From an uncultured Clostridia bacterium (GTDB lineage Bacteria; Bacillota; Clostridia; Christensenellales; CAG-138): a DNA stretch of 60,011 bases. Under the pieces are notes generated by a model, which searched no databases, had not been told where the DNA came from, and worked only from the letters and a program-made list of their open reading frames with translations. A program made the position numbers and the translations under genes. Location of the stretch: NCBI GenBank assembly GCA_937900325.1, contig CALCEX010000282.1, forward strand, positions 1-60,011. Direction: 5' to 3'. This document shows positions 41,430 to 50,807 of this stretch, piece after piece (the first letter of the stretch is position 1; each line of letters starts with the position of its first letter).

Positions 41430-44400
41430 TGCCGTCCTCCTTGCCGCCGTTCTCCTTCATAGCGCCTATCCGCTCAAAAAACGCCTTGTCGCTCAGCGTG
41501 CCGAGATTGCGCTTTTTGCAGCCCGGCAGCCTTTCGTCAAAGCCGCATACGCTGCGGTTTGCGCAGGTTTTGCAGCGGTCGGCGCCGCTTTTGAGCTTTG
41601 CCGGGGATACCGCCGCCCTTCCCTCGAATATTTCCGCCAGGGTATCGGTGGACTTTTTCAGCGCGTAGCCTATGAGTCCCTCCATCTGATCCCCGGGTAT
41701 CACGGTCCTTGCCCCTGTGGATATTACGGGGCAGCCGTCGCCCGCAGCGGCCCTTACCACTACCGGGTCGCTGAGCGTAAGGCCGGAAAGCCGGAAGCTC
41801 TCCATCACCTTTTTCTTTATCGTATCCTCGTCCGCGGCAGCGTCATTGGATTCGCTCACCACGGGGGAATCCACCTTCATATAGTACATTCCGGCGGCCC
41901 TCCGGGTCTTTTCCACCGCCCCTATCGCCGCGGCGTAAAGGGGCAATTGCAGGCTCAGGCCGTAGTATAGCCTGGTGTAGCTGAAGTCGCTGCTGCCGGT
42001 CTTGTAGTCTATTATCCTGTAATAATCCTGCCCCGCTATGGTGCAGCCGTCTATCCGGTCTATCCGCCCGCCTATATAGAACCTTTCCCCGGTAGGCAGC
42101 TCGAGCGTCAGCGCGGGCAGGCCGCCCATGCCAAAGGACACCTCGGTCTGCTCCGGCACAAAGTCGCCGGACTGCACCTGGCGGACTATCGCCCGCGCCG
42201 TGGCCTTTACCTTGCGGATAAGCCTTGCGCAAAGCGCCATGTTCCGGGCGCTGGAAAGCAGCACCCCATTGTTGTGTGAAGCCATAAGGGGCGGCATTAT
42301 GCCGTCTATTATCTCATCGCACTGCGCGCCGTCAAGCGTTTTCATATCCCGCCTCAGCGCCTCCTTTACGAAGGAATCCAGCGCGCTGTGGCAGAAGGTG
42401 CCCTCATCCAGCGGCCTCTCCCTGAATTCGCGCCGCTCTGTGGCCCTTAAGCCGTATGTCACGAAGTGGTCAAAGGGGCAGGCGTTGTAGCGTTCGAGGC
42501 GCGTGGCGGAGCCGAACAGGGAATCCCCGTATAATTTAAGCGAAAGCTCATGGCCGAAGGGTTCCGGCGAGCAGCGGTAGTACAGCGCGTCCTCAAGGCC
42601 CTCCAGCGTTTTTCGGTATTCGGGCTTCCCGGCGTACCATGCGTAAAGCTGCCCCAGCCCCTCCCAGGGGATAAGGTCGTCGCCATAGGCGCGCAGCTCC
42701 TTGGCAAGGCGGGCGACTCCGCCCTCGGGGCTCACCGGGGGCAGCGGCTCAAGGTCGGTATCCGATCTTACTCCCGGAAATATCTCCCGTATCCTGTCCA
42801 GTATGGGAGCGGGCAGGGCGGCGTCCGTCCCCGCGCTCATGGTATAGGATATGTATAAAAGCTCCCTCGGGGCGGCCAGGGCGCAGTAAATGTCCATAAG
42901 CTCGCCCTCCGCCTTTTCCGCGCTGCGGCCCCATGTCCTTGCGCCCATGGCGTCGAGCCGGTCCAGCTCCCTGTCGCTTATCATGCCGTCGTCGTTGAAG
43001 CTGTGGGGGAAGCTGCCCTCGTTCGCGCCCAATATGAACATGGCCCGGGGGCTTTTTGCCATGGTCCTGCCCAGCGCGCCAAGGAGGAGCTGATCCGCCG
43101 TGGCGGGTATGGCGCTTATTTCGTATGAATCGAAGCCCTCCTCCAGTATGGCGGCGAAGCGCCTTGCGGATACCGTCCCTTCTCCCATTATGGCGTGGAG
43201 CTGATCCAGCACCGTAAGCATCAGCCGGTAAACCTGGGCGTTTTCCTCCGCAAGCTGGTAGCGGCCCTCGTCCCTTAGCCGCAGCGCAAGGCCGTTTATG
43301 CTGTCGTAAAGCCCCATGCTCTCCATAAAGGCGAAGAGCGCCTCCGCCTTGCCGCGCGCGGTGGGCGCGTTTACGAAGGCGGTGTGGAAATCCTCTATTT
43401 TGGGTATTATGAAGCTCCTTACGCTTTCGGGCGTTTCCTCATCGAAGGGCTTTTTGAAGCCCGTGCCGCCTATGCCGCGGCGCAGGGCGTAGTTTTCGAA
43501 CAGATCGACGTCCCCGGCCTCTGTCCCCGTGAGGCCGGTGCGGAGCATGTCCATTATATAGTTGAGATTATATCCTCTGTTTACGCACTTAAGGGCGGAT
43601 AATACCAGCCGCGGCGCGCCGTAGGCTGAGAGCTTATGCGTCCCGTCGCTGAAGCAGGGTATGCCCCGGCGCTGCATTGAGCGCAGAAGCTGCAGCTCAT
43701 ATGCCGGCTCGGTGGCTATTACCGCCATATCGCGATAGCGCATACCGCCCTGGGCGCATCTTAATACCGCCTCCGCCGCCATCTCGCATTCCGCGCTTAT
43801 CGATGTGGCGGCGGCTATGCGTATGGACGGGGCTTCCCCGCCGTATATCTTATAGGGATACGCGAACACCTCGGATTCCAGATGGGCAAGGGCGGGGTCG
43901 GTCTGCCGCTTCGAGTTGCCCTCGGGCAGCCGTATGACGCTTATCTCGCAGCCGTTTTCCCGTGCCGCATCGTAAAGGCGGGCATAAGCCCTGCGCTTTG
44001 GCGCGAAAAGCCTGGCGTCCCTCCCCTCCTCCGGGTCCATGCGCAATGATATGTACATGCTCTCCGCGTGCCGCGCCATCGCAGCCATGAGGTGATAGAG
44101 CTGATCGGTAAGCAGGTCAAAGTCGTCTATTACTACCTCCGCCCCCGCTATGGGCGAAGAAGGCAGATTTTGTATCAGCGCCGCGAACATATCCTCGCTG
44201 TCCATATAGCGGCCTGAAATGTAGTTTTCCGTCTCGCCGTAGAGCAGCGCGAGCTCCGTGAGCTTGCGGGCGAGAAGGCTGTCCCCCCCGGCCTTTTCCG
44301 CCCCCTCGAGCAGGTCGGCAGGCGTCACCTCATACCGCTTGCAGGCGGTAAACAGCTCGCAGAGCCGCTCCGAAAAGCCGGGGCGATCCTTTACCCGCGC

Positions 44401-44712
44401 AAATACGCCGAGCCTGCCTCCCTGCTCGGCTATGGTCCTGCGTATGGCCATACGCCGCCCCTGGCGGGAAAGGAAGCCCAGATAGCTCCCCTCCAGCGTT
44501 TTTTCCGCAAGCGACGAGAAGGAGTATACCTCTATATCCATAAGGCCGCCCAGCTCCGAGGCGAGCTGCCGCTCCGTCTCGAAGGTGAACTGCTCCGGCA
44601 CTATTACCACCACACGGCGCCCGTTATGAAGGGCCTCCTTTATGCAGCGGTGCAGCCGCCTCGTCTTGCCGGAGCCGGAGCGGCCCAGCAGGAACGTCAC
44701 CCGGGCCGGCAT
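41419..44712 (-). CDS. addB: ATP-dependent helicase/deoxyribonuclease AddB
   Basis: A 1097-residue partner of AddA. Walker A is GRSGSGKTRR (about 9-18). The C-terminal nuclease reads RIDRIDG..YYRIIDYKTGSSDFS. A [4Fe-4S] cluster is likely from the Cys at YNACPFDHF and the C-terminal group CKTCANRSVCGFDERLPGC; the cluster joins the nuclease ends as in Bacillus AddB. The start codon overlaps the thpR stop (TAATG). Order thpR-addB-addA gives one transcript of about 7 kb. Confidence 0.95.
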   Translation of the reverse strand: MPARVTFLLGRSGSGKTRRLHRCIKEALHNGRRVVVIVPEQFTFETERQLASELGGLMDIEVYSFSSLAEKTLEGSYLGFLSRQGRRMAIRRTIAEQGGRLGVFARVKDRPGFSERLCELFTACKRYEVTPADLLEGAEKAGGDSLLARKLTELALLYGETENYISGRYMDSEDMFAALIQNLPSSPIAGAEVVIDDFDLLTDQLYHLMAAMARHAESMYISLRMDPEEGRDARLFAPKRRAYARLYDAARENGCEISVIRLPEGNSKRQTDPALAHLESEVFAYPYKIYGGEAPSIRIAAATSISAECEMAAEAVLRCAQGGMRYRDMAVIATEPAYELQLLRSMQRRGIPCFSDGTHKLSAYGAPRLVLSALKCVNRGYNLNYIMDMLRTGLTGTEAGDVDLFENYALRRGIGGTGFKKPFDEETPESVRSFIIPKIEDFHTAFVNAPTARGKAEALFAFMESMGLYDSINGLALRLRDEGRYQLAEENAQVYRLMLTVLDQLHAIMGEGTVSARRFAAILEEGFDSYEISAIPATADQLLLGALGRTMAKSPRAMFILGANEGSFPHSFNDDGMISDRELDRLDAMGARTWGRSAEKAEGELMDIYCALAAPRELLYISYTMSAGTDAALPAPILDRIREIFPGVRSDTDLEPLPPVSPEGGVARLAKELRAYGDDLIPWEGLGQLYAWYAGKPEYRKTLEGLEDALYYRCSPEPFGHELSLKLYGDSLFGSATRLERYNACPFDHFVTYGLRATERREFRERPLDEGTFCHSALDSFVKEALRRDMKTLDGAQCDEIIDGIMPPLMASHNNGVLLSSARNMALCARLIRKVKATARAIVRQVQSGDFVPEQTEVSFGMGGLPALTLELPTGERFYIGGRIDRIDGCTIAGQDYYRIIDYKTGSSDFSYTRLYYGLSLQLPLYAAAIGAVEKTRRAAGMYYMKVDSPVVSESNDAAADEDTIKKKVMESFRLSGLTLSDPVVVRAAAGDGCPVISTGARTVIPGDQMEGLIGYALKKSTDTLAEIFEGRAAVSPAKLKSGADRCKTCANRSVCGFDERLPGCKKRNLGTLSDKAFFERIGAMKENGGKEDGNGD

Positions 44713-45251
44713 TATAATTTCTCCCTGTGAAGGGGTATGTATACCATTTCTCCCTTTTCGCGGCGGCTTTCAAACAGGGTTATGGCCTGCACGGTAAGGG
44801 AGGCGTTGGCTCTTATGCTGTTTTTAAGCTCCAGGGCGGTAAGGTCGTCCTGCTCAACGCTGCGGCCAAGGGTGATATGCGGCACAAACCTCTTGCGCTC
44901 CCGGGAGAAGCCCCTGTCGTACAGGGCGGACTCAAGGGATTCGTGCATGGCGGTGAGCTCGTCGAGCTCGCCCAGCACCTCCATTACGGCGGTGCGGCCG
45001 CGGCCGCCCTTTTCAAAGCCCGTATATCTGCCGAGGTGCAGCGTGAAGGGGCGTATGCCCCTCACCGCCTCGTGCATGGCGGCGGCGGCGCCCGCTATAT
45101 CGTCGCTTTCGCCTATAAAATGCAGCGTTATGTGGAAATTATCCTGCGGCACGAACCTGCCGCCGCAGGACATCCCCTTCACTTCCTTCTGTATCCTCAT
45201 GAGCTCCTCCTTAAAGGAGCGGGGCAGGTCTATTGCTATGAAAAGGCGCAT
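44712..45251 (-). CDS. thpR: RNA 2',3'-cyclic phosphodiesterase
   Basis: A 179-residue member of the 2H phosphoesterase (LigT) family. The two catalytic motifs are HITLHFIG (about 42-49) and HITLGR (about 125-130). It opens 2',3'-cyclic phosphates on RNA. Start ATG 45251 follows GGAGG. It is the first gene ahead of addB, overlapping its start by one base. Such a link between an RNA phosphodiesterase and AddAB is probably one of shared transcription rather than joint function. Confidence 0.88.
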   Translation of the reverse strand: MRLFIAIDLPRSFKEELMRIQKEVKGMSCGGRFVPQDNFHITLHFIGESDDIAGAAAAMHEAVRGIRPFTLHLGRYTGFEKGGRGRTAVMEVLGELDELTAMHESLESALYDRGFSRERKRFVPHITLGRSVEQDDLTALELKNSIRANASLTVQAITLFESRREKGEMVYIPLHREKL

Positions 45252-45303
45252 GGCATATATCCTCCGTGTGTTTTTCAGCTTAATGATACCATATTTGACG
45301 CAC

Positions 45304-45331
45304 TAAAAAAAGGACGGCCAAAAGGCCGCCC
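45304..45331 (-). terminator. terminator of yitT-like gene
   Basis: Eight-base stem (one mismatch) GGACGGCC / GGCCGCCC with an AAAA loop, followed on the minus strand by seven T. Confidence 0.6.
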
Positions 45332-45348
45332 TCCGTTTTTGTTATTAT

Positions 45349-46227
45349 TTATACCTTATGTATGAAGTTGCCGTTTATGTATACATTGCTGGTGGCGATT
45401 ATGAAGGCCTTGGGGTCTATGCCCTTTACTATGCGCTCAAGCTGCTCCAGCTCATAGCGGTTTATGCAGGTGCAGAGCACGGCTGTGGGCTCGTTGGTGT
45501 ATGCGCCGTAGCCGTCCCAGCGGGTAACGCCGCGGCCGGTCTCCTGCATTATGCGCTGGGGAATGGCGTTGTCCCGGTATTTGGTGAATATGAGGGCCTG
45601 TATGTTGATGCCCTGCTGATGCATCCTGTCCAGTATAAGGCTGGAAAACACCATGTACAGAACGCTGTACACCACCACAGATACATCATAGCGGAAGAAG
45701 CACATCACGAACAGCAGTATGTTGACGAGTATTGTGAACTTGCCCACCTGAAGGCCGGTCTTTTTCGTTATATGCACAGCCAGCATGTCCAGGCCGCCCA
45801 CGGTACAGCCGCAGGTTATTATCATTCCATCGCCCACGCCAACGCAAACGCTGCCTATCAGCACGCAGGTCAGCCTGTCGTCTATAATGGGAGCGGAGGG
45901 AACGGGTATGAAGGCGGTGGTCAGGGAGAATACCGCGGTAAATACCAGCGTGCGCAGGAAGAAGCTGCGGCCAAGGCTCTTGTAGGTGATTATGAATATG
46001 GGGATGCTGGATATATAGTAAAGAGCACCCGCAAGGTCTATATGGTTGAACGTTATATTGAAATCCTCAGCCAGCACCGACCGGACAAACTGGGAATAGC
46101 CCATAAGGCCGGTGGTGTAGAAGTTCCAGGGGGTAGTGAATACGTTTATGCCTATGGACATTATGACGCAGCCCAGCGTGGCTATGATCATACGCCCGGC
46201 AAATGTGCGCATGGTATTGTTATACAT
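45349..46227 (-). CDS. YitT family membrane protein (DUF161 + DUF2179)
   Basis: A 292-residue protein with about five to six membrane helices in the first 200 residues (MIIATLGCVIMSIGINVFTT, TGLMGYSQFV, GGLDMLAVHITKKTGLQVGK) and a C-terminal cytoplasmic DUF2179 domain (about 205-285, GVTRWDGYGAYTNEPTAVLC). The domain order and length match YitT/YxkD proteins, for which no transport substrate is established. It is a single gene with promoter and terminator visible. Confidence 0.9.
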   Translation of the reverse strand: MYNNTMRTFAGRMIIATLGCVIMSIGINVFTTPWNFYTTGLMGYSQFVRSVLAEDFNITFNHIDLAGALYYISSIPIFIITYKSLGRSFFLRTLVFTAVFSLTTAFIPVPSAPIIDDRLTCVLIGSVCVGVGDGMIITCGCTVGGLDMLAVHITKKTGLQVGKFTILVNILLFVMCFFRYDVSVVVYSVLYMVFSSLILDRMHQQGINIQALIFTKYRDNAIPQRIMQETGRGVTRWDGYGAYTNEPTAVLCTCINRYELEQLERIVKGIDPKAFIIATSNVYINGNFIHKV

Positions 46228-46286
46228 AAGGGATATCCTCCAGGCTTCGGGCTTTTTTTCGGGGCGCGCCCGAATGAACAGGGTAC

Positions 46287-46316
46287 ATTATAAACCCTTG
46301 CGGCAGGAGATTTCAA
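46287..46316 (-). promoter_or_regulatory. promoter of yitT-like gene
   Basis: On the minus strand TTGAAA (46311-46316), an 18-base spacer and TATAAT (46287-46292), about 60 bases before the start codon. Confidence 0.6.
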
Positions 46317-46372
46317 TAGAAAAGAGGCTCTTTTTACCTGTTTTTTTCACAGTGCCCCCGCGCCGCGCCGCG

Positions 46373-46402
46373 CTGACAATTTTGCGCCGTTCATGGTATA
46401 AT
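46373..46402 (+). promoter_or_regulatory. promoter of eda
   Basis: CTGACA (46373-46378), an 18-base spacer and TATAAT (46397-46402), about 60 bases before the ATG. The leader is GC-rich with a palindromic GCGCGGGCGCC stretch. Confidence 0.6.
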
Positions 46403-46464
46403 AAAAATGCGCGGGCGCCAGCGCAGAGCGCGCGCCGGCCTATAAAAAGAAAAGGAAATATCAT

Positions 46465-47124
46465 ATGTGCAATACGGAATTACTTTCCCTCCTCGGGCGG
46501 GATAAGCTCATAGCCATATGCCGCGGCGCGGAGGGGGAGACGCTTTTGCGCCTTGCCGCGGCGATACGCGACGGCGGCATACGCTTTATTGAGGTGACCT
46601 TCCAGCAGGAGCGGGAGGACTGCGCCGGGCTGGCCCAAAGAAATATAAAGGCCCTCTGCGGCCTGCCGGGCATTATCCCCGGGGCGGGAACGGTGCTCAG
46701 CGCCGCCCAGGTACGGGCCGCATACGAGGCGGGGGCAAAATATATCGTTTCCCCCAACACCGACCCCGCCGTCATTGCCGAGGCCAGGCGGCTGGGGCTT
46801 ATATCCATACCCGGCGCGCTCACCCCAAGCGAGATAATGGCGGCCCACAACGCCGGGGCGGATCTTGTAAAGCTGTTCCCCGCAGCCGCAATGGGGTTGA
46901 AGTACTTCAAGGACCTCCGCGCGCCTCTTTCCCATATAGGCCTTGTGGTCACGGCGGGCGTCACGCTGGATAACCTGGGGGACTACCTGAAGGCCGGGGC
47001 CTTTGCCGCGGGCATAAGCAGCCCATTGTGCAACAAGGAGCTTATCGCGGCGGGAGGCTTTGACGAAATAACCCGCCGGGCAAGGGCGTTCTGCCGCATT
47101 GCCAGCCCCTCCGTAAGTGCCTGA
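46465..47124 (+). CDS. eda: KDPG/KHG aldolase
   Basis: A 219-residue class I aldolase that splits 2-keto-3-deoxy-6-phosphogluconate (or 4-hydroxy-2-oxoglutarate) into pyruvate and glyceraldehyde 3-phosphate (or glyoxylate). The catalytic Glu is in FIEVTFQ, the phosphate region in GAGTVLSAAQV, and the Schiff-base Lys in DLVKLFPA (about residue 134). The usual partners kdgK or edd are absent, so the sugar-acid pathway cannot be named. Likely co-transcribed with tex, 31 bases downstream. Confidence 0.9.
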   Translation: MCNTELLSLLGRDKLIAICRGAEGETLLRLAAAIRDGGIRFIEVTFQQEREDCAGLAQRNIKALCGLPGIIPGAGTVLSAAQVRAAYEAGAKYIVSPNTDPAVIAEARRLGLISIPGALTPSEIMAAHNAGADLVKLFPAAAMGLKYFKDLRAPLSHIGLVVTAGVTLDNLGDYLKAGAFAAGISSPLCNKELIAAGGFDEITRRARAFCRIASPSVSA

Positions 47125-47155
47125 GCGTACCCGGATACCAGAAGGTGGAAAAAAT

Positions 47156-49285
47156 ATGCAGACCATAGCCGAGATACTTTCAAAGGAACTGAACGAAACG
47201 CTTCCGCACGTTCAGAACGTCATAGAGCTTTTGGACGGGGGCAATACGGTGCCCTTCATAGCCCGCTACCGCAAGGAGCTGCACGGCAGCATGGACGACC
47301 AGCAGATACGAAGGCTGGCGGACAGGCTTGCTTATCTCAGGAATCTCGACGCGAGGCGCGGCGAGATAAAGCAGAGCATCGCATCGCAGGAAAAGCTCAC
47401 CGGCGAGCTTTCATCGAAGCTGGACAGCGCCGCCACATTGGCGGAGCTTGAGGATCTATACAGGCCCTATAAGCCAAAACGCACCACAAGGGCGTCCATA
47501 GCCAAAGAAAAAGGCCTTATGCCCCTCGCCGCGAAGCTTCTCATGCAGGAGCCCGCCGCAGACCCCGTAAGCCTCGCGGAAAAATACGTAAACCCCGGCA
47601 GGGGCGTGAATACCGCCGGCGAAGCCCTGTCCGGCGCGCGCGATATAATCGCCGAGCGGCTGTCGGATTCCGCCGATATCCGCCGCCATATAAAGGAGCT
47701 CGCCCGCAGCTCGGGGACCATATCCGCCGCGAAGGCGGCGGACGCGCCGGAGGACAACGGAGTATACGATATGTACTCCGACTTTTCCGAGAGCCTCTCC
47801 ACCATACCCGGATACAGGGTGCTGGCCATAAACCGGGGCGAAAAGGAGGGCTTCCTTAAGGTTTCGGTAAGCATTCCGGAGGAAGGCGCCCTCCGCATAG
47901 TGGCAGGCAGCGTCGTAAAGGGGAGCTGCCCCTGCTCAGGGCAGGTAGAGGCCGCGGCAAAGGACGCCTGGAGCAGGCTGATATATCCCTCCGTTTCCCG
48001 GGAGCTGCGCTCCATGCTGACCGACGCCGCCAGCGAACAGGCCATAGCCACCTTTGCCGTGAACCTGAAGCCGCTGCTGATGCAGCCCCCCGTAAAGGGC
48101 ATGGTGACCATGGGGCTGGACCCGGGCTACCGCACCGGCTGTAAGGTGGCGGTAGTGGACGAGACGGGCAAGGTGCTGGATACCGCGGTCATATACCCCG
48201 CGCCGCCCCACAATAAAATAGCCGAGGCGGAGCGCATCGTAACGGCGCTTATAAAAAAGCACAACGTCGGGGTCATATCCATAGGCAACGGCACCGCCGG
48301 GCGCGAAACGGAAAAATTCGCCGCGGACGTCGTAAAGGGTACGGAGGTAAAATACGTTATAGTCAGCGAGGCGGGGGCGTCGGTGTATTCCGCCAGCAGG
48401 CTGGGCGCGGAGGAATTCCCGGATTACGACGTGTCGCTCCGGAGCGCAGTTTCCATCGCCAGAAGGCTGCAGGACCCGTTGGCGGAGCTTGTAAAGATAG
48501 ACCCGAAGAGCATAGGCGTGGGCCAGTACCAGCACGATATGCCCCAGAAGCGGCTGGATGAAACGCTGGAGGGCGTGGTGGAGGACTGCGTGAACAGCGT
48601 CGGCGTGGACCTGAACACCGCGTCGGCGTCCCTCCTTTCCCACGTTTCCGGCATAAACTCAGCCGTGGCGAAGAACATCGTAGCCTACCGCGAGGCCGAA
48701 GGGGCCTTCAGGAGCCGCAGGGAGCTTCTCAGGGTACCCAAGCTCGGCGCAAAGGCATACGAGCAGTGCGCGGGCTTTTTAAGGGTGCCGGAAAGCGCCG
48801 AGCTGCTCGACAACACCGCCGTCCACCCGGAGAGCTACAAGGCGGCAAGGTCGCTGCTCCTGCTCTGCGGCGGCGATATATCAAGGCTGCCCGGCGAGCT
48901 TGAAAGGATAGGCATGGACAGGGCCGCCGGGGAATGCGGCATAGGCGTGCCCACGCTAAGGGATATACTCGCCGAGCTGCAAAAGCCGGGCCGCGACCCC
49001 CGGGACGAGCTGCCAAAGCCTCTGCTGCGCAGCGACGTGATGGAGATGAGCGACCTTATGCCGGGCATGGAGCTTACCGGCACCGTGCGCAACATAGTGG
49101 ATTTCGGGGCGTTCGTGGATATAGGCGTGCATCAGGACGGCCTCCTGCACATATCGAGGATATGCGACAGATTCATACGCCACCCCAGCGAGGTGCTAAA
49201 GCCCGGGGACATAGTGACCGTATGGGTGCTCGAGGTGGATCAGAAGAAAAAGCGCATAAGCCTGACGATGAAAAAACCGCAGTAA
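47156..49285 (+). CDS. tex: Tex family RNA-binding transcription accessory protein
   Basis: A 709-residue nucleic-acid-binding protein with the full Tex layout: an N-terminal helical Tex domain (VPFIARYRKELHGSMDDQQI), a YqgF/RNase H-like fold (MGLDPGYRTGCKVAVVD, GNGTAGRETE), helix-hairpin-helix repeats (VGVDLNTASASLLSHVSGIN) and a C-terminal S1 domain (LTGTVRNIVDFGAFVDIGVH). ATG 47156 follows AAGGTGG; the longer frame overlaps eda. It ends in a bidirectional terminator shared with gltX. Confidence 0.95.
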   Translation: MQTIAEILSKELNETLPHVQNVIELLDGGNTVPFIARYRKELHGSMDDQQIRRLADRLAYLRNLDARRGEIKQSIASQEKLTGELSSKLDSAATLAELEDLYRPYKPKRTTRASIAKEKGLMPLAAKLLMQEPAADPVSLAEKYVNPGRGVNTAGEALSGARDIIAERLSDSADIRRHIKELARSSGTISAAKAADAPEDNGVYDMYSDFSESLSTIPGYRVLAINRGEKEGFLKVSVSIPEEGALRIVAGSVVKGSCPCSGQVEAAAKDAWSRLIYPSVSRELRSMLTDAASEQAIATFAVNLKPLLMQPPVKGMVTMGLDPGYRTGCKVAVVDETGKVLDTAVIYPAPPHNKIAEAERIVTALIKKHNVGVISIGNGTAGRETEKFAADVVKGTEVKYVIVSEAGASVYSASRLGAEEFPDYDVSLRSAVSIARRLQDPLAELVKIDPKSIGVGQYQHDMPQKRLDETLEGVVEDCVNSVGVDLNTASASLLSHVSGINSAVAKNIVAYREAEGAFRSRRELLRVPKLGAKAYEQCAGFLRVPESAELLDNTAVHPESYKAARSLLLLCGGDISRLPGELERIGMDRAAGECGIGVPTLRDILAELQKPGRDPRDELPKPLLRSDVMEMSDLMPGMELTGTVRNIVDFGAFVDIGVHQDGLLHISRICDRFIRHPSEVLKPGDIVTVWVLEVDQKKKRISLTMKKPQ

Positions 49286-49291
49286 TAAATA

Positions 49292-49322
49292 AAAAGGAAC
49301 GGCAAAAATCCGTTCCTTTTGA
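49292..49322. terminator. bidirectional terminator between tex and gltX
   Basis: Perfect 11-base stem AAAAGGAACGG / CCGTTCCTTTT with a 7-base loop, with T runs on both strands. Confidence 0.8.
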
Positions 49323-49338
49323 ATTTTGTATTATTTTA

Positions 49339-50784
49339 TTATTGAAGCTTTTCCAGTCCCAGCTTCAGCCTTCTCAGCGTCTCCTCCCTGCCCAGCAGCA
49401 CGCCTATCTCTATTGCGCCGCCGGGGGTGACGGCCTTGCCCGCCATGGCTATGCGCACGGGCCAGAGCAGCGTGCCGTTCTTCATTCCCTTTTCGGCGGC
49501 CATGCCCATGAGGGTATCGTGGAGCAGCTGCTCGTTCCAGCCGGGCAGCGCCTCCAGCACGGGAATGACCATTTCAAGCACTTCTTTTGCTACGGTGCTG
49601 TCCGTCTTGCTCTTCTTGTTGGTGAAAAGGGCCGTGTCGTAGCCCTCGTCAAGCTCAGTCAGGAAATCCACCATACCGGGTATCTCGTTGAATACCCGCA
49701 CCCGCTGCTGGAGTATCCTGCAAAGTATATCCGTATCCATATGGGCTATGCCCGCCTTCTCGTACCACGGCATGGCGTGCCTTGTGAATTCCTCTTTTGA
49801 AAGGGCCATTATGTACTGGGCATTCATCCAGGTCAGCTTTTCCGGGTCGAATATTGCCGGGGACTTGCTCATGCCGGAAACGTCGAAGGCCTCGCACAGC
49901 TCCGGAAGGGAGAATATCTCCCTGTCGTCCCCGGGGTTCCAGCCAAGGAGCGCCACATAGTTCACCAGCGCCTCTTTAAGGTAGCCCTTATCTACAAAAT
50001 CCGCATAGGAGGCGTCGCCGTCCCGCTTTGAAAGCTTGTGCTGCGCGTCCCTCATTATGGGAGTCATGTGGATATAGTGAGGTATCTCCCAGCCGAAGGC
50101 CTCGTAAAGAAGGTTGTATTTCGGCGTGGAGGAGAGATACTCCATTCCCCGCATTACATGGGATATCTTCATGAGGTGGTCGTCCACCACGTTTGCGAAG
50201 TTGTATGTAGGCATTCCGTCCGCCTTGATGAGTATGCTGTCGTCAAGGTCGGAATTGTTCACCGTGATGGTGCCGAACACCATGTCGGTAAAGCTGGTCG
50301 TACCCTCCAGCGGCACGTTCTGGCGGATAACATAAGGTACGCCCGCATCCAGCTTCGCCTTTATCTCTTCCTTTGAAAGATGCAGGCAGTGCTTATCGTA
50401 CTTGAAGGTCTCGCCCCTCGCGGCAGCCGCCGCGCGCCGCTCCTCCAGCTCTTCCCTGGTGCAGAAGCAGCGGTAGGCGTGGCCGCTGTTTATAAGCTGC
50501 TCCGCAAAAGGCAGATATATGCTCTTTCTCTCGCTCTGAACGTAGGGGCCGTATTCCCCGCCGATGTCGGGGCCCTCGTCCCAGTTCATGCCCACGTCCT
50601 TGAGGGTGCGGTATATGAGTTCGGTCGCGCCCTCCACATATCTTTCCTGGTCCGTATCCTCTATGCGCAGCAGGAACCTGCCATGGTTATGGCGGGCAAA
50701 AAGATAGGCATAAAGGCCGCTGCGAAGATTTCCTATGTGCATATATCCCGTAGGCGACGGGGCAAAGCGTGTGCGTACTTCCAT
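49339..50784 (-). CDS. gltX: glutamate--tRNA ligase
   Basis: A 481-residue class I synthetase. The HIGH motif is seen as PSPTGYMHIGNLRSG (about 9-23), the KMSKS-type motif as KLSKRDGD (about 249-256), and the C-terminal anticodon-binding part is complete. Length is usual for bacterial GluRS. Its start lies 24 bases after the glnS stop on the same strand, so the two are co-transcribed. Because GlnRS is present, this enzyme is probably discriminating (tRNA-Glu only), but that cannot be read from sequence alone. Confidence 0.95.
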   Translation of the reverse strand: MEVRTRFAPSPTGYMHIGNLRSGLYAYLFARHNHGRFLLRIEDTDQERYVEGATELIYRTLKDVGMNWDEGPDIGGEYGPYVQSERKSIYLPFAEQLINSGHAYRCFCTREELEERRAAAAARGETFKYDKHCLHLSKEEIKAKLDAGVPYVIRQNVPLEGTTSFTDMVFGTITVNNSDLDDSILIKADGMPTYNFANVVDDHLMKISHVMRGMEYLSSTPKYNLLYEAFGWEIPHYIHMTPIMRDAQHKLSKRDGDASYADFVDKGYLKEALVNYVALLGWNPGDDREIFSLPELCEAFDVSGMSKSPAIFDPEKLTWMNAQYIMALSKEEFTRHAMPWYEKAGIAHMDTDILCRILQQRVRVFNEIPGMVDFLTELDEGYDTALFTNKKSKTDSTVAKEVLEMVIPVLEALPGWNEQLLHDTLMGMAAEKGMKNGTLLWPVRIAMAGKAVTPGGAIEIGVLLGREETLRRLKLGLEKLQ

Positions 50785-50807
50785 AAATGTTCCCCTTCCT
50801 GTTCCTC